This document shows, one piece after another, positions 7,583 to 15,093 of a stretch of DNA of 26,725 bases. The DNA comes from DTU024 sp964518875 (lineage in GTDB: Bacteria > Bacillota > Clostridia > Christensenellales > Aristaeellaceae): assembly GCA_964518875.1 (NCBI GenBank), contig CAZFHI010000026.1, positions 1 to 26,725 on the forward strand. The letters are read 5' to 3'. The first letter of the stretch is position 1, and the number at the start of each line of letters is the position of its first letter. The notes under the pieces are model-generated. The model did not search any database, was not told the DNA's origin, and saw nothing but the letters and a program-made list of their open reading frames with translations. Both the position numbers and the translations under genes were made by a program.

Positions 7583-8389
7583 TTATATATGCTTGATTAT
7601 TGCATCCATGAGCGCAGTAAAGTTTTCTGTTACGCGTTTGCCGGTATCTATTACTTCCTGGTGAGATATGGATTTGCCAGTTATTCCGGCTGCCATGTTG
7701 GTTATGGCGCTTATGCCCAGGACTTTGATGCCGCAGTGCCTTGCGACTATGGTTTCAGGAACTGTCGACATGCCTACGGCGTCTGCGCCTAAAATCCTTG
7801 CCATCTTTATTTCTGCAGGGCTTTCGTAGCTTGGGCCTGGAAACTGCGCATATACGCCTTCTTTAATATAAATGTTCAGCTTTTTTGCCTGCTCTTTTGC
7901 TAAGTCTCTTAAAGAAATATCGAATGCGTTTGTCATATCCGGGAAGCGCGGGCCGAATTCGTCAGCGTTTTTACCCCTTAATGGGTTAGTGCCGCTTAAA
8001 TTAATGTAATCTGTAATAAGCATTAAATCCCCTGGCGAAAAGCTTAGGTTTACGCCTCCTGCGGCGTTGCTAAGAAGTAAAGTATCCACACCTAAAAGTT
8101 TCATAACGCGAACGTACATGGTTACTTCTTCCATGGTATATCCTTCATAATAGTGGAAACGCCCGCAAAGCATAATAATTTTTTTACCAAGATAATTGCC
8201 TATTGCAAGCTGTCCCTTGTGTCCTTCGACTGTAGAAACGGGAAAGTCCGGTATATCTTTATAGTTGATAATAACAGGGTTATCGAGCTTTTTTTCATAG
8301 CCTCCGAGGCCGCTGCCTAAGACCAAACCGATTTTAGCTTTGCCGGCCAAATTTTCAATATAGCTGGCTGCCTGCTTATATTGTTTCAT
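7583..8389 (-). CDS. punA: Purine nucleoside phosphorylase (trimeric type)
   Basis: Splits inosine, guanosine or their deoxy forms with phosphate, giving a free purine base and (deoxy)ribose 1-phosphate. At 268 aa it has the length of the trimeric class. Visible motifs are the phosphate loop LGSGLGG at 24-30, H57 in VEGHKG, R77 and H79 in CGRFHYYEGY, the base-site E188 in PGPSYESP, the ribose-site M207 in VGMSTVPE and N231 in ITNMAAG. The N231 is typical of enzymes preferring 6-oxopurines. The start codon directly abuts the deoB stop, so the two are cotranscribed and probably translationally coupled: the product ribose 1-phosphate is the substrate of DeoB. Confidence 0.94.
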   Translation of the reverse strand: MKQYKQAASYIENLAGKAKIGLVLGSGLGGYEKKLDNPVIINYKDIPDFPVSTVEGHKGQLAIGNYLGKKIIMLCGRFHYYEGYTMEEVTMYVRVMKLLGVDTLLLSNAAGGVNLSFSPGDLMLITDYINLSGTNPLRGKNADEFGPRFPDMTNAFDISLRDLAKEQAKKLNIYIKEGVYAQFPGPSYESPAEIKMARILGADAVGMSTVPETIVARHCGIKVLGISAITNMAAGITGKSISHQEVIDTGKRVTENFTALMDAIIKHI

Positions 8390-9559
8390 TTAAGCCTCCA
8401 ACTGATTTAGAAATGAAGTCGCGTTAAATCGCTCTTCAAGACCGAAATATTCTGAAATAGTAGCTGCAACATCTGCAAATGTGCTGCGAACGCCCAAATC
8501 AACAAGCTTTTCTTTACCCTTTATTACAGCAAGCAAAGGCACGTATTCTCTTGTGTGGTCTGTGCCTTTATGCGTAGGGTCGCAGCCGTGGTCTGCTGTA
8601 ATAATAAGCATGTCTCCGTTGTTCAACATTTTATAAAGCTCTGGCAGCTCCTTATCAAAATCCAGCAAAGCCTTGGCATAGCCTTCCACATTGCGTCTAT
8701 GGCCGTAGAGCATATCAAAGTCCACAAGGTTTACAAAACACAGACCGTTAAAGTCTGTTTTAAGGTATTCTTTTGCAGCCTGTATGCATTTTTCGTTTCC
8801 AGCAGCATGATTGCTTTGCGTTATACCTTGCCCAGCAAATATATCTACAATCTTACCGACGGCAAGCACGTCTTTTCCGCTGTCTTTAAGAAAATCAAGA
8901 ATGGTTTTTCCAAAGGGCTTTACTGAAAAATCTTTTCTAAAGCCTGTTCTTGTAAATTCGCCTTTTTTGTTTCCAACAAATGGTCTTGCGATAACGCGCG
9001 CAACGGCATAAGGACCTGCAAGCAAATTTCTTGCAGTTTCGCATATTGAATAAAGCTTTTCAACCGGTATAACGGCTTCGTTTGCCGCTATCTGAAAAAC
9101 GGAATCCGCAGAGGTATAAACAATAGGGTAGCCTGTTTTAATGTGTTCTTCTCCAAGCTCCTGTATAATTGCTGTGCCGCTTGCAGCTATATTTCCAAGC
9201 GTTTTTGTGCCTATTGCCTTTTCAAAACTTTCTATAAGATCCTTTGGAAAACCGTCAGGAAACGTGGGGAAGGGGTTTGGCAAGCGTAGCCCTGCTATTT
9301 CCCAGTGACCAGTCGTGGTATCCTTGCCATTAGACTTTTCAGCCATTTTGCCAAAAGCGCCTGAGGCGCTGATGTTTTTTTCAAAACCGCTTTCCTTTAT
9401 ATGTCCAAGGCCCATTTTCTGCATGTTTTCAAGCCTTATACCTGTTTTTTCTTTTATGTGCTTTAATGTGTTCGCGCCGGAATCACCGTAATTAGCGGCG
9501 TCATCTAATGCGCCGACGCCAACTGAATCAAGCACTATCAACAATGCTCTTTTTTTCAT
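8390..9559 (-). CDS. deoB: Phosphopentomutase
   Basis: Interconverts (deoxy)ribose 1-phosphate and 5-phosphate, linking nucleoside breakdown to the pentose phosphate route. The 389-aa protein is a full-length member of the alkaline phosphatase superfamily: metal ligand D11 in VLDSVGVG, the phosphorylated threonine in KDTTTGHWE (81-83), D280-D282 and H287 in DFDMLYGHR, and D323-H324 plus H335 in ADHGCD and TDHTRE. AGGAGG sits 7 nt before the ATG. It is the promoter-proximal gene of the deoB-punA pair. Confidence 0.97.
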   Translation of the reverse strand: MKKRALLIVLDSVGVGALDDAANYGDSGANTLKHIKEKTGIRLENMQKMGLGHIKESGFEKNISASGAFGKMAEKSNGKDTTTGHWEIAGLRLPNPFPTFPDGFPKDLIESFEKAIGTKTLGNIAASGTAIIQELGEEHIKTGYPIVYTSADSVFQIAANEAVIPVEKLYSICETARNLLAGPYAVARVIARPFVGNKKGEFTRTGFRKDFSVKPFGKTILDFLKDSGKDVLAVGKIVDIFAGQGITQSNHAAGNEKCIQAAKEYLKTDFNGLCFVNLVDFDMLYGHRRNVEGYAKALLDFDKELPELYKMLNNGDMLIITADHGCDPTHKGTDHTREYVPLLAVIKGKEKLVDLGVRSTFADVAATISEYFGLEERFNATSFLNQLEA

Positions 9560-9605
9560 AATAACCTCCTGTCTTTACTATGAACTGTTTTTGGAACCTA
9601 AATAG

Positions 9606-9634
9606 ATTATACATTATTTTTTGATATTTAAACA
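9606..9634 (-). promoter_or_regulatory. Probable deoB-punA promoter
   Basis: On the - strand a perfect TATAAT (9606-9611) lies 47 nt before the deoB start, with TGTTTA (9629-9634) at 17-bp spacing as a poor -35 match. A weak -35 suggests dependence on an activator or moderate strength. The sequence GGTTCCAAAAACAGTTC at 9582-9598 lies in the predicted leader and resembles a motif upstream of the secreted protein gene near 19210. Confidence 0.55.
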
Positions 9635-9706
9635 GTGCATATAACGCTTTAAATGGCGTTTATATAAAAAATTAATCGGCTTATTAATATGACTTTAAAA
9701 TGCACT

Positions 9707-9735
9707 AAAAAAGCGGGAATATATTCCCGCTTTTT
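9707..9735 (-). terminator. Rho-independent terminator of the NUP-family gene
   Basis: AAAAAGCGGGAAT and ATTCCCGCTTTTT form a 13-bp stem around a 3-nt centre, with T runs usable on both strands. It is 27 nt after the stop of the upstream - strand gene and about 100 nt before the deoB promoter, so it insulates the two transcription units. Confidence 0.88.
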
Positions 9736-9761
9736 ATGATGATTATTTTAAAAATTAAATA

Positions 9762-10787
9762 TTAAAGCTCACCGTTTAAAATTGCTTCTATAACCAAGCT
9801 GCCTACTGCAAAGTTGTTTTTCATCGCGGTTGCAAATATATCAGCTGCTTCTATGTTGTCTTCAGACGCCAATGTGGTTTCAAATTCAGGATCCCAAAGG
9901 CTTTCAGGACCTGCTCCATTCATAAATACATCTGTGTTTACGGAATCGCGTATAACTATGTAACGGTCGAGCATGCCTAATCTGTCAAGAGCTACGGCTA
10001 TGGCGCAGTCTTCCATTTCGGTAAGCGCAAAAGGATCAGGGCAACCATAGGTTTCTGTCATAAGCAGCGCGTTTGCATGGTCGTACTGGCCTTTCCAGTA
10101 GTTGTCGCCAGTTACGGTTGTGCCGAGCAGAACTTTGGGATCGCGAACGGCCCATTCAGCGTTGTCAAATGTTACAGCCATAAAATTACGCGTGCGTTCT
10201 GTTGTTTCTAATTTAACGTCTTTTACAAGCTCGTAAATTTTAGCTACAAGGTCTTTGTTTAAAATTTTAACTGAGCTGCCGTCGTAGCTTGAATCGTGGT
10301 ACCAAGTGGTTGTTTGGTTTTTATCACTTAATTCGCGGCTGTCTGCATGGTGGCCTAAATCGTAATCTACACAAGCAGAAATTATAAAAACATCGCCCAT
10401 AACACCGTACTCAACAGCTGAGCCTGCGCAGCCTGTGCTTATTATGTACGCATCGGAAAAATCAAACCGGTTGTCAAGTAAAACGTTGTTTACGCTAAGC
10501 GCGGCGTTTACCTTGCCCATACCTGTTATATAAAGGGCAACATTGTCTTTAACGTAGAGCTTGCTGCCTTCGTTGCCGCCTTTTATGTCGTATTCCTGAC
10601 CGCCTTCGCAATAGGTTTCATAATAATATTGTGCTTCGCCGGGGAAATCCCCGCTCATCTCATCGGCTTCAAATTTAGGGAGTATAAGCGCTTTAATCTG
10701 GACAGGCGTGCTCTCCTCAGCGAAAGAAAACACGAACGTTAGTAACAGCATAGCTGTAACGAGAAGCATAGAAACAAACTTTTTCAT
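9762..10787 (-). CDS. Exported purine nucleoside permease (NUP) family protein
   Basis: A 341-aa protein with a signal peptide (residues 1-23, cleavage likely after SFA). I chose the ATG at 10785-10787 because AAAGGA lies at ideal distance; an upstream in-frame ATG would place that site inside the gene. The mature part matches the NUP family named from a fungal purine nucleoside permease: TGMGKVNAA at 88-96, STGCAGS at 117-123, GTTVTGDNYWKG at 222-233, TEMEDCAIAVAL at 256-267 and IRDSVNTD at 279-286. These resemble the phosphate, base and ribose segments of nucleoside phosphorylases and nucleosidases. There are no internal membrane helices, so a permease role is doubtful. A nucleoside-binding or nucleoside-cleaving enzyme outside the cytoplasm fits better. 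It neighbours deoB-punA but has its own promoter and terminator. Confidence 0.82.
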   Translation of the reverse strand: MKKFVSMLLVTAMLLLTFVFSFAEESTPVQIKALILPKFEADEMSGDFPGEAQYYYETYCEGGQEYDIKGGNEGSKLYVKDNVALYITGMGKVNAALSVNNVLLDNRFDFSDAYIISTGCAGSAVEYGVMGDVFIISACVDYDLGHHADSRELSDKNQTTTWYHDSSYDGSSVKILNKDLVAKIYELVKDVKLETTERTRNFMAVTFDNAEWAVRDPKVLLGTTVTGDNYWKGQYDHANALLMTETYGCPDPFALTEMEDCAIAVALDRLGMLDRYIVIRDSVNTDVFMNGAGPESLWDPEFETTLASEDNIEAADIFATAMKNNFAVGSLVIEAILNGEL

Positions 10788-10812
10788 TTGAGTTGTCCTT
10801 TCATAAAAGATT

Positions 10813-10857
10813 GCTTTCTTATAAAGCATTTATCGATAAATAGCTTTGAATCAAAGC
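10813..10857. promoter_or_regulatory. Three adjacent dyads in the NUP gene leader
   Basis: Reading the + strand: GCTTT-N5-AAAGC at 10813-10827, then the perfect 14-bp palindrome ATTTATCGATAAAT at 10828-10841, then GCTTT-N5-AAAGC again at 10843-10857. The outer two share identical half-sites and the centres are about 15 bp apart. The block fills the space between the predicted transcription start (about 10858) and the ribosome binding site. It could be an operator array or a string of RNA hairpins. No known regulator was recognised. Confidence 0.65.
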
Positions 10858-10864
10858 CTTGTTG

Positions 10865-10893
10865 AGTGTATCATGCCCATTTGAATATGTCAA
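10865..10893 (-). promoter_or_regulatory. Promoter of the NUP-family gene
   Basis: On the - strand TTGACA (10888-10893) and TACACT (10865-10870) are spaced by 17 bp. The start of transcription would fall near 10858, immediately at the first dyad of the leader, leaving about 70 nt of untranslated RNA. Confidence 0.75.
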
Positions 10894-11094
10894 CACAATG
10901 AAAAAATTTAACTTAAAAAGACGAACTTTATTTATTTTAAATCTTTAATAGTTCGTTTTTTGAGCCCATATCGCTTACGAGCTGCTTTAAGCATATCTGA
11001 TTATCTGTAAACTTTAAAATCAAAAATTATCTATAAATCTTTATTGTATTAATCTTTTTTGTAAAACTATATTTATTTATTAATATTTTTCGCC
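10894..11094. other. Divergent intergenic region, AT-rich
   Basis: No gene is seen between the promoters of the NUP-family gene and the CNNM/CBS gene. One feature stands out: ACGAACT (10921-10927) and AGTTCGT (10950-10956) are inverted copies followed by a T run, which could be a weak + strand terminator, but the 22-nt loop is long and no + strand gene lies upstream inside the window. The rest is A/T-rich with no clear pattern. Confidence 0.4.
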
Positions 11095-11130
11095 TTGATG
11101 ATGGTAAATATTTGCTTATAATGCTATAAT
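11095..11130 (+). promoter_or_regulatory. Overlapping promoters of the CNNM/CBS gene
   Basis: Two -10 boxes sit close together: TATAAT at 11117-11122 with TTGATG (11095-11100) 16 bp upstream, and the extended -10 TGCTATAAT at 11122-11130. Both would start transcription between about 11129 and 11138, just before the AAAGGAG at 11141-11147. This placement rules out the ATG at 11129 as the main start codon. Confidence 0.6.
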
Positions 11131-11158
11131 GCTTATATCGAAAGGAGCGAATGCATGT

Positions 11159-12478
11159 ATGGGAGCAGGTGCCATAAGCACCCATGTTGTGTTTCAGATA
11201 ATATTGTTCATACTGTCAGGCCTTCTGCAGTCGGCAAATACTGCGCTTAATACTATAAATATAAGCAAAATTAAACGAGAGGCGGAAAGTGAAGACCCTT
11301 CAGCCATGCAAATCAGCGAAGCTGTTGATAAGCAGCGCAGAATACCAAGCCCCATAAATACAGGCAGGATTTTACTTTTCGCTCTATTAACATGCTCTTT
11401 TACGCTTAGCTACGGAAATATGTTGTTTTCAGCAGCGCAATCTGCACTGGGGGAAGGAGCGTCGCGCTTTGCAGCGGGTCTTCTTTCCTATTTTCCTGTT
11501 TTCCTTATTTTATGCTTATTATACATGGTCTTTTGCGTGGCGCTGCCGCAAAAAAAAGCGCGTCTTACGGCAGAAGAAACAGTAAAATCTCTTTTGCCTT
11601 TCATACGCAACGTAAACCGCGTGTTTCAGCCGTTTGCTTATTTAGTTAACAAGCTTTCTTCTGGGCTAGCAATGCTTTCAGGCGTAGATCCTAATGCTGA
11701 AGTGGAGCAGGTAACTGAAGATGAAATCCGTATGCTTGTAGACGCGGGTGAAGAAAAAGGCGCTATTGAAGAAGCGGAGCGCGATATGATAGAAAACGTG
11801 TTTGAGTTTAACAATATGACGGCGGAAGACTGTATGACGCATAGAACCGACATGCAAAGCATATATTTAGAGGATACGGATGAAAACATACTTAAAATAA
11901 TAGAAGAAACAGGCTTCAGCCGTTTTCCTGTGTATGAGGAAGACCTTGATCATATAATCGGCGTTCTTACTACAAGGGACTTCCTTATGAACCGAACACG
12001 GAAAACACCTCGTAAGCTTAAAAGCCTGCTGCGTCCTGTGCGCTTTGTGCCTGAAACCGTGCGGACAGACGTTCTTTTTCGCCATATGCAGGCAGATAAG
12101 GTGCACATGGCAATAGTCGTGGATGAATATGGGGGCACAAGCGGGCTTATAACCATGGAAGATTTGCTTGAAGAAATAGTGGGCAACATATATGATGAAT
12201 ACGATACGCAGGACAGCATGGATATAATTGAAAAAAGCAAGGGCGTATGGCGTGTATCCGGAGGAACGGAAATAGATCAGTTTAACAAAGTAACGGGAAT
12301 GGAGCTGCCGCTTGATAAAGAATACGATACCATAGCGGGCTTTCTTCTTGATGAATTAGGCGCTGTGCCGGAATCCGGCAGCAAGCCTAAAATAGATTAC
12401 GGCGGATACAGGTTTCAGATTGAAAAAGTAAATGAAAGACGCATAGAATGGGTGGAGGTAAGAAAAATAGATGTATGA
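11159..12478 (+). CDS. CNNM/CorC (hemolysin C-like) membrane protein with CBS domains
   Basis: A 439-aa membrane protein of the CNNM-CBS-CorC_HlyC architecture, a family linked to magnesium or cobalt efflux and membrane homeostasis. Helices lie at about 9-31, 70-93 and 107-130 (the CNNM part). An acidic linker VTEDEIRMLVDAGEEKGAI follows (185-203), then two CBS motifs at about 226-277 and 291-345 (SRFPVYEE, GTSGLITMEDLLEEIVG), and the CorC_HlyC domain from 360 to the end. I chose ATG 11159 because AAAGGAG at 11141-11147 precedes it and a -10 box overlaps the earlier ATG. The first helix is somewhat short for the family. It overlaps the next gene by 8 bp and heads a five-gene run. Confidence 0.88.
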   Translation: MGAGAISTHVVFQIILFILSGLLQSANTALNTINISKIKREAESEDPSAMQISEAVDKQRRIPSPINTGRILLFALLTCSFTLSYGNMLFSAAQSALGEGASRFAAGLLSYFPVFLILCLLYMVFCVALPQKKARLTAEETVKSLLPFIRNVNRVFQPFAYLVNKLSSGLAMLSGVDPNAEVEQVTEDEIRMLVDAGEEKGAIEEAERDMIENVFEFNNMTAEDCMTHRTDMQSIYLEDTDENILKIIEETGFSRFPVYEEDLDHIIGVLTTRDFLMNRTRKTPRKLKSLLRPVRFVPETVRTDVLFRHMQADKVHMAIVVDEYGGTSGLITMEDLLEEIVGNIYDEYDTQDSMDIIEKSKGVWRVSGGTEIDQFNKVTGMELPLDKEYDTIAGFLLDELGAVPESGSKPKIDYGGYRFQIEKVNERRIEWVEVRKIDV

Positions 12479-13313
12479 TGCGTTGATAGTCGGCGCAGGC
12501 CCCGCGGGTCTTTCTGCGGCGCTTACTTTAAGGCAGAGAAATTTAAAAATAATTGTTGTTTATAACGGACAAGGCGCTATGGAAAAAGCGCATGAAATTA
12601 ATAATTATCCGGGGCTTCCGAATATAAAAGGAGAAGAGCTTGTAGATGCCGCTAAAAAGCAGGCGGAAAACCAGGGAGCAGAATTAAAAAAAGCACTTGT
12701 ACAAAAGATAATGCCTATGGGAAAAAGCTTCAGCTGTCTTGCAGGAAACGACATAATAGAGGCCAAAAGCGTTATTTTATGCTGCGGAACAGCGCGCGTA
12801 AAGCAGCTTAGAAACGAAGAAGAGCTGTTAGGACAAGGCGTAAGCTACTGCGCCACATGCGACGGCATGTTTTACAAAGAAAAAAGCGTTATTGTCGTAG
12901 GAGCTGGCCAGGAAGCCGTAGAAGAAGCGAATTACCTTGCAACTCTCGCACAGGTAACCTATATACCTGAAAAAAAGCACGACATTTCAGGGCTTTCTGA
13001 TTCAATTGTTTTAATAGAAGACAAGCCTGAAGCCATACAAAAAGAAGAAGGGAAAATGCTGCTTTTATGCAAAAAAGAAACATACGGCGCAGACGGTATA
13101 TTTGTTTTACGCCCGTCAATAGCGCTTACGCAGCTTTTGCCTGAACTTAAAACAGAATCAGGCAGCGTCGCAGTGGATAAAGACATGAAGACAAGCGTTA
13201 CCGGTGTTTTTGCAGCAGGAGATATGACGGGAGCGCCGCTTCAAGCCGCAAAAGCGGTGGGCGAAGGCAATATAGCCGCGCTTTCAGCAGCGAAATACAT
13301 AAAAGGCTTGTAA
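12471..13313 (+). CDS. Thioredoxin reductase-like flavoprotein with an atypical NAD(P)H site
   Basis: A 280-aa pyridine nucleotide-disulfide oxidoreductase of thioredoxin reductase shape. It has the FAD motif GAGPAG at 8-13, the redox pair CATC at 127-130 in SYCATCDGMFY, and a C-terminal FAD motif GVFAAGDMTGAP at 245-256. In the second nucleotide fold GAGQEA (144-149) is present, but the HRRxxxR segment that binds the NADPH 2'-phosphate is replaced by PEKKHDIS (166-173). The protein is also about 30 residues shorter than usual TrxB. Clostridia are known to have ferredoxin-dependent thioredoxin reductases that lost NADPH binding, so this may be such an enzyme, an NADH-using one, or a reductase of another disulfide protein. 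It overlaps the CNNM gene by 8 bp with GGTGGAGG upstream. Confidence 0.82.
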   Translation: MYDALIVGAGPAGLSAALTLRQRNLKIIVVYNGQGAMEKAHEINNYPGLPNIKGEELVDAAKKQAENQGAELKKALVQKIMPMGKSFSCLAGNDIIEAKSVILCCGTARVKQLRNEEELLGQGVSYCATCDGMFYKEKSVIVVGAGQEAVEEANYLATLAQVTYIPEKKHDISGLSDSIVLIEDKPEAIQKEEGKMLLLCKKETYGADGIFVLRPSIALTQLLPELKTESGSVAVDKDMKTSVTGVFAAGDMTGAPLQAAKAVGEGNIAALSAAKYIKGL

Positions 13314-13314
13314 T

Positions 13315-14058
13315 ATGAAAAAAAGAATAGCTCTTTTCTTCTTATGCGCCGCTGTTTTTTTAAGCGCTTGCATCGTTCAGGCGGAAGGAATACCTTTTGA
13401 ATTTAAAACTTTAAACAAAGACTATATTCAGGACGACATAGTTAAATATTCATACAGCTGCAAGTTCCCTTGTATACATGAAGATAACCCTGTGTATGAA
13501 AATATAAATCAGTACTATGTTTTAGCCGTAAGGGAAATGACGGACCTGCTTTTACCTATGTATTCAAAAGACCCTGACATGGGGAGAATGCCTGACAACT
13601 ACATAAAGCAAACTTACGAGGTAACGTGCAACAACGGACGGTTTTTTTCTACTAAGATGCTTCAGGAACAAAAGCTTAATGATGAGATAAAGCATACCAT
13701 AAGCTCGCAGGTTTTTGACGTAAGCGGGGAATACGCAGGAGAAACCCTTACGCTGCGCGGGCTGCTTGAAGAAATCGGCGACAGCTCTGAGCAGATTGCA
13801 GCCCTTGTACTTAAAGACATATGGCATAAAATAGAGCGGGACATGAAGAATGCGGACAGTCATTGGGAAAACGATTTAAGCTTTGAAAAGCTTGAGCTTG
13901 ATTTTTTCCCGCAAGAGCATTTTTATGCGGACGAAGAAAACCGTGTTGTATTTTATCTTCAACCGAATATATTTCGTACGGATGCGGAAATTATAACATT
14001 CAGCTATTCTAAACAGGATATACAAAAATTAATATTTGAGGAAGGTGATTGCAAATGA
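13315..14058 (+). CDS. Putative lipoprotein with a DUF3298/RsiV-like domain
   Basis: A 247-aa exported protein of unknown function. Its N-terminus is a signal sequence with lipobox LSAC at 16-19, so lipidation at C19 is likely, although VQA-EG at 22-26 could also serve ordinary signal peptidase. The mature part starts with a YSCKFPCIHEDNPVYENIN segment like the DUF4163 region. It ends with FYADEENRVVFYLQPN at about 201-216, matching the DUF3298 fold seen in the anti-sigma factor RsiV and the deacetylase PdaC. In RsiV that domain binds lysozyme. No sigma factor gene is adjacent, so a signalling role is not supported here. It starts 1 bp after the reductase stop and overlaps tdh by 4 bp. Confidence 0.72.
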   Translation: MKKRIALFFLCAAVFLSACIVQAEGIPFEFKTLNKDYIQDDIVKYSYSCKFPCIHEDNPVYENINQYYVLAVREMTDLLLPMYSKDPDMGRMPDNYIKQTYEVTCNNGRFFSTKMLQEQKLNDEIKHTISSQVFDVSGEYAGETLTLRGLLEEIGDSSEQIAALVLKDIWHKIERDMKNADSHWENDLSFEKLELDFFPQEHFYADEENRVVFYLQPNIFRTDAEIITFSYSKQDIQKLIFEEGDCK

Positions 14059-15092
14059 TGATGGATGCACTGGTAAAAACAGAACCGGCAAAGGGACTTA
14101 AGCTTATGCAGGTTGAAAAGCCTGTGCCAAAGCCAGGGGAAGTATTGATAAAAATACACAAAACGGCAATCTGCGGCACGGACCTGCATATATACAACTG
14201 GGACGCGTGGAGCCAAAAACACGTTAAACCGCCTATAGTAATAGGACACGAATATGTAGGAGAAATAGAAGCCTTAGGCGACTATGTAAAAGGCTTTGAA
14301 GTAGGGGAAAGGGTATCAGGAGAAGGCCACATTGTATGCGGACACTGCCGCAACTGCCGTGCTGGAAATGCACAGTGGTGCCATTCAACGCAGGGAGTAG
14401 GCGTGCAAAGAAACGGCGCGTTTGCCGAATATATCTGCATACCAGCTTCAAACTGCATACCAATTTCAAAAGACCTTCCGGAAGACATAGTCGCGTTTTT
14501 CGATGCGTTTGGCAATGCAACGCATACAGCGCTTATGTACGATGTAGTGGGTGAAGACGTGCTTATTACAGGCGCGGGCCCCATAGGTATTATGGCAGCC
14601 GCAATATGCAGAAAAAACGGCGCTCGTAATGTTATAATTACGGATATGAACGATTTTAGACTTGACCTTGCAAAGAAGTTGGGCGCAACAGTAACAGTAA
14701 ATATTGCTAAAGAAGATCTAAACGAAGTTATGAAAGAGCATAACATGGTAGAGGGCTTTGACGTAGGCCTTGAAATGTCCGGCGCTGCTTCCGCGTTGGT
14801 CCAAATGATAAAGAACATGCGAAACGGCGGCGATATTGCACTTTTAGGATTGTTTGGAAATAGACAGCCTCAGCTTGAAATGGACGATATTATACTAAAA
14901 GGTCTTACTTTAAAAGGTATATATGGCAGGCGCATGTTTGAAACTTGGTATAAGATGGGCGCTATGATAGAAGCAGGCCTTGACTTAAGCCCACTTATTA
15001 CGCATAGATTCCGTTATACGGAGTTTCAGAAGGCGTTCGATATAATGAATACAGGCAACAGCGGCAAAATAATTTTAGATTGGAGAAAATAA
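14055..15092 (+). CDS. tdh: L-threonine 3-dehydrogenase
   Basis: Oxidises L-threonine to 2-amino-3-ketobutyrate with NAD+, the first step of threonine conversion to glycine and acetyl-CoA. The 345-aa zinc-dependent medium-chain dehydrogenase shows the catalytic zinc ligands C40 (ICGTD) and H65-E66 (GHEYVG), the structural zinc cysteines at 95, 98, 101 and 109, the NAD motif GAGPIG and a following acidic residue in ITDMND. An earlier TTG is in frame, but the ATG at 14055 has AGGTGA six nt upstream and overlaps the lipoprotein stop as ATGA, so I prefer it. kbl follows after 1 bp, which confirms the pathway. Confidence 0.95.
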   Translation: MMMDALVKTEPAKGLKLMQVEKPVPKPGEVLIKIHKTAICGTDLHIYNWDAWSQKHVKPPIVIGHEYVGEIEALGDYVKGFEVGERVSGEGHIVCGHCRNCRAGNAQWCHSTQGVGVQRNGAFAEYICIPASNCIPISKDLPEDIVAFFDAFGNATHTALMYDVVGEDVLITGAGPIGIMAAAICRKNGARNVIITDMNDFRLDLAKKLGATVTVNIAKEDLNEVMKEHNMVEGFDVGLEMSGAASALVQMIKNMRNGGDIALLGLFGNRQPQLEMDDIILKGLTLKGIYGRRMFETWYKMGAMIEAGLDLSPLITHRFRYTEFQKAFDIMNTGNSGKIILDWRK

Positions 15093-15093
15093 A

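Noticed and set aside
10921..10961. Hairpin ACGAACT/AGTTCGT followed by T run as a terminator
   Set aside because: The loop is 22 nt and no + strand gene precedes it; kept only as a remark in the intergenic entry.
11129..11158. Ten extra N-terminal residues for the CNNM/CBS protein
   Set aside because: The upstream ATG overlaps an extended -10 box, and the AAAGGAG site would fall inside the coding region; the ATG at 11159 is better placed.
12364..12378. Palindromic GCCGGA-A-TCCGGC inside the CNNM/CBS gene
   Set aside because: Short, with a 1-nt centre that cannot form a hairpin, and within an ordinary conserved coding stretch; likely chance.
14282..14818. Long open frame antisense to tdh
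   Set aside because: No ribosome binding site, no recognisable domain, and tdh on the other strand is full length with all catalytic residues; the frame is a by-product of tdh codon use.
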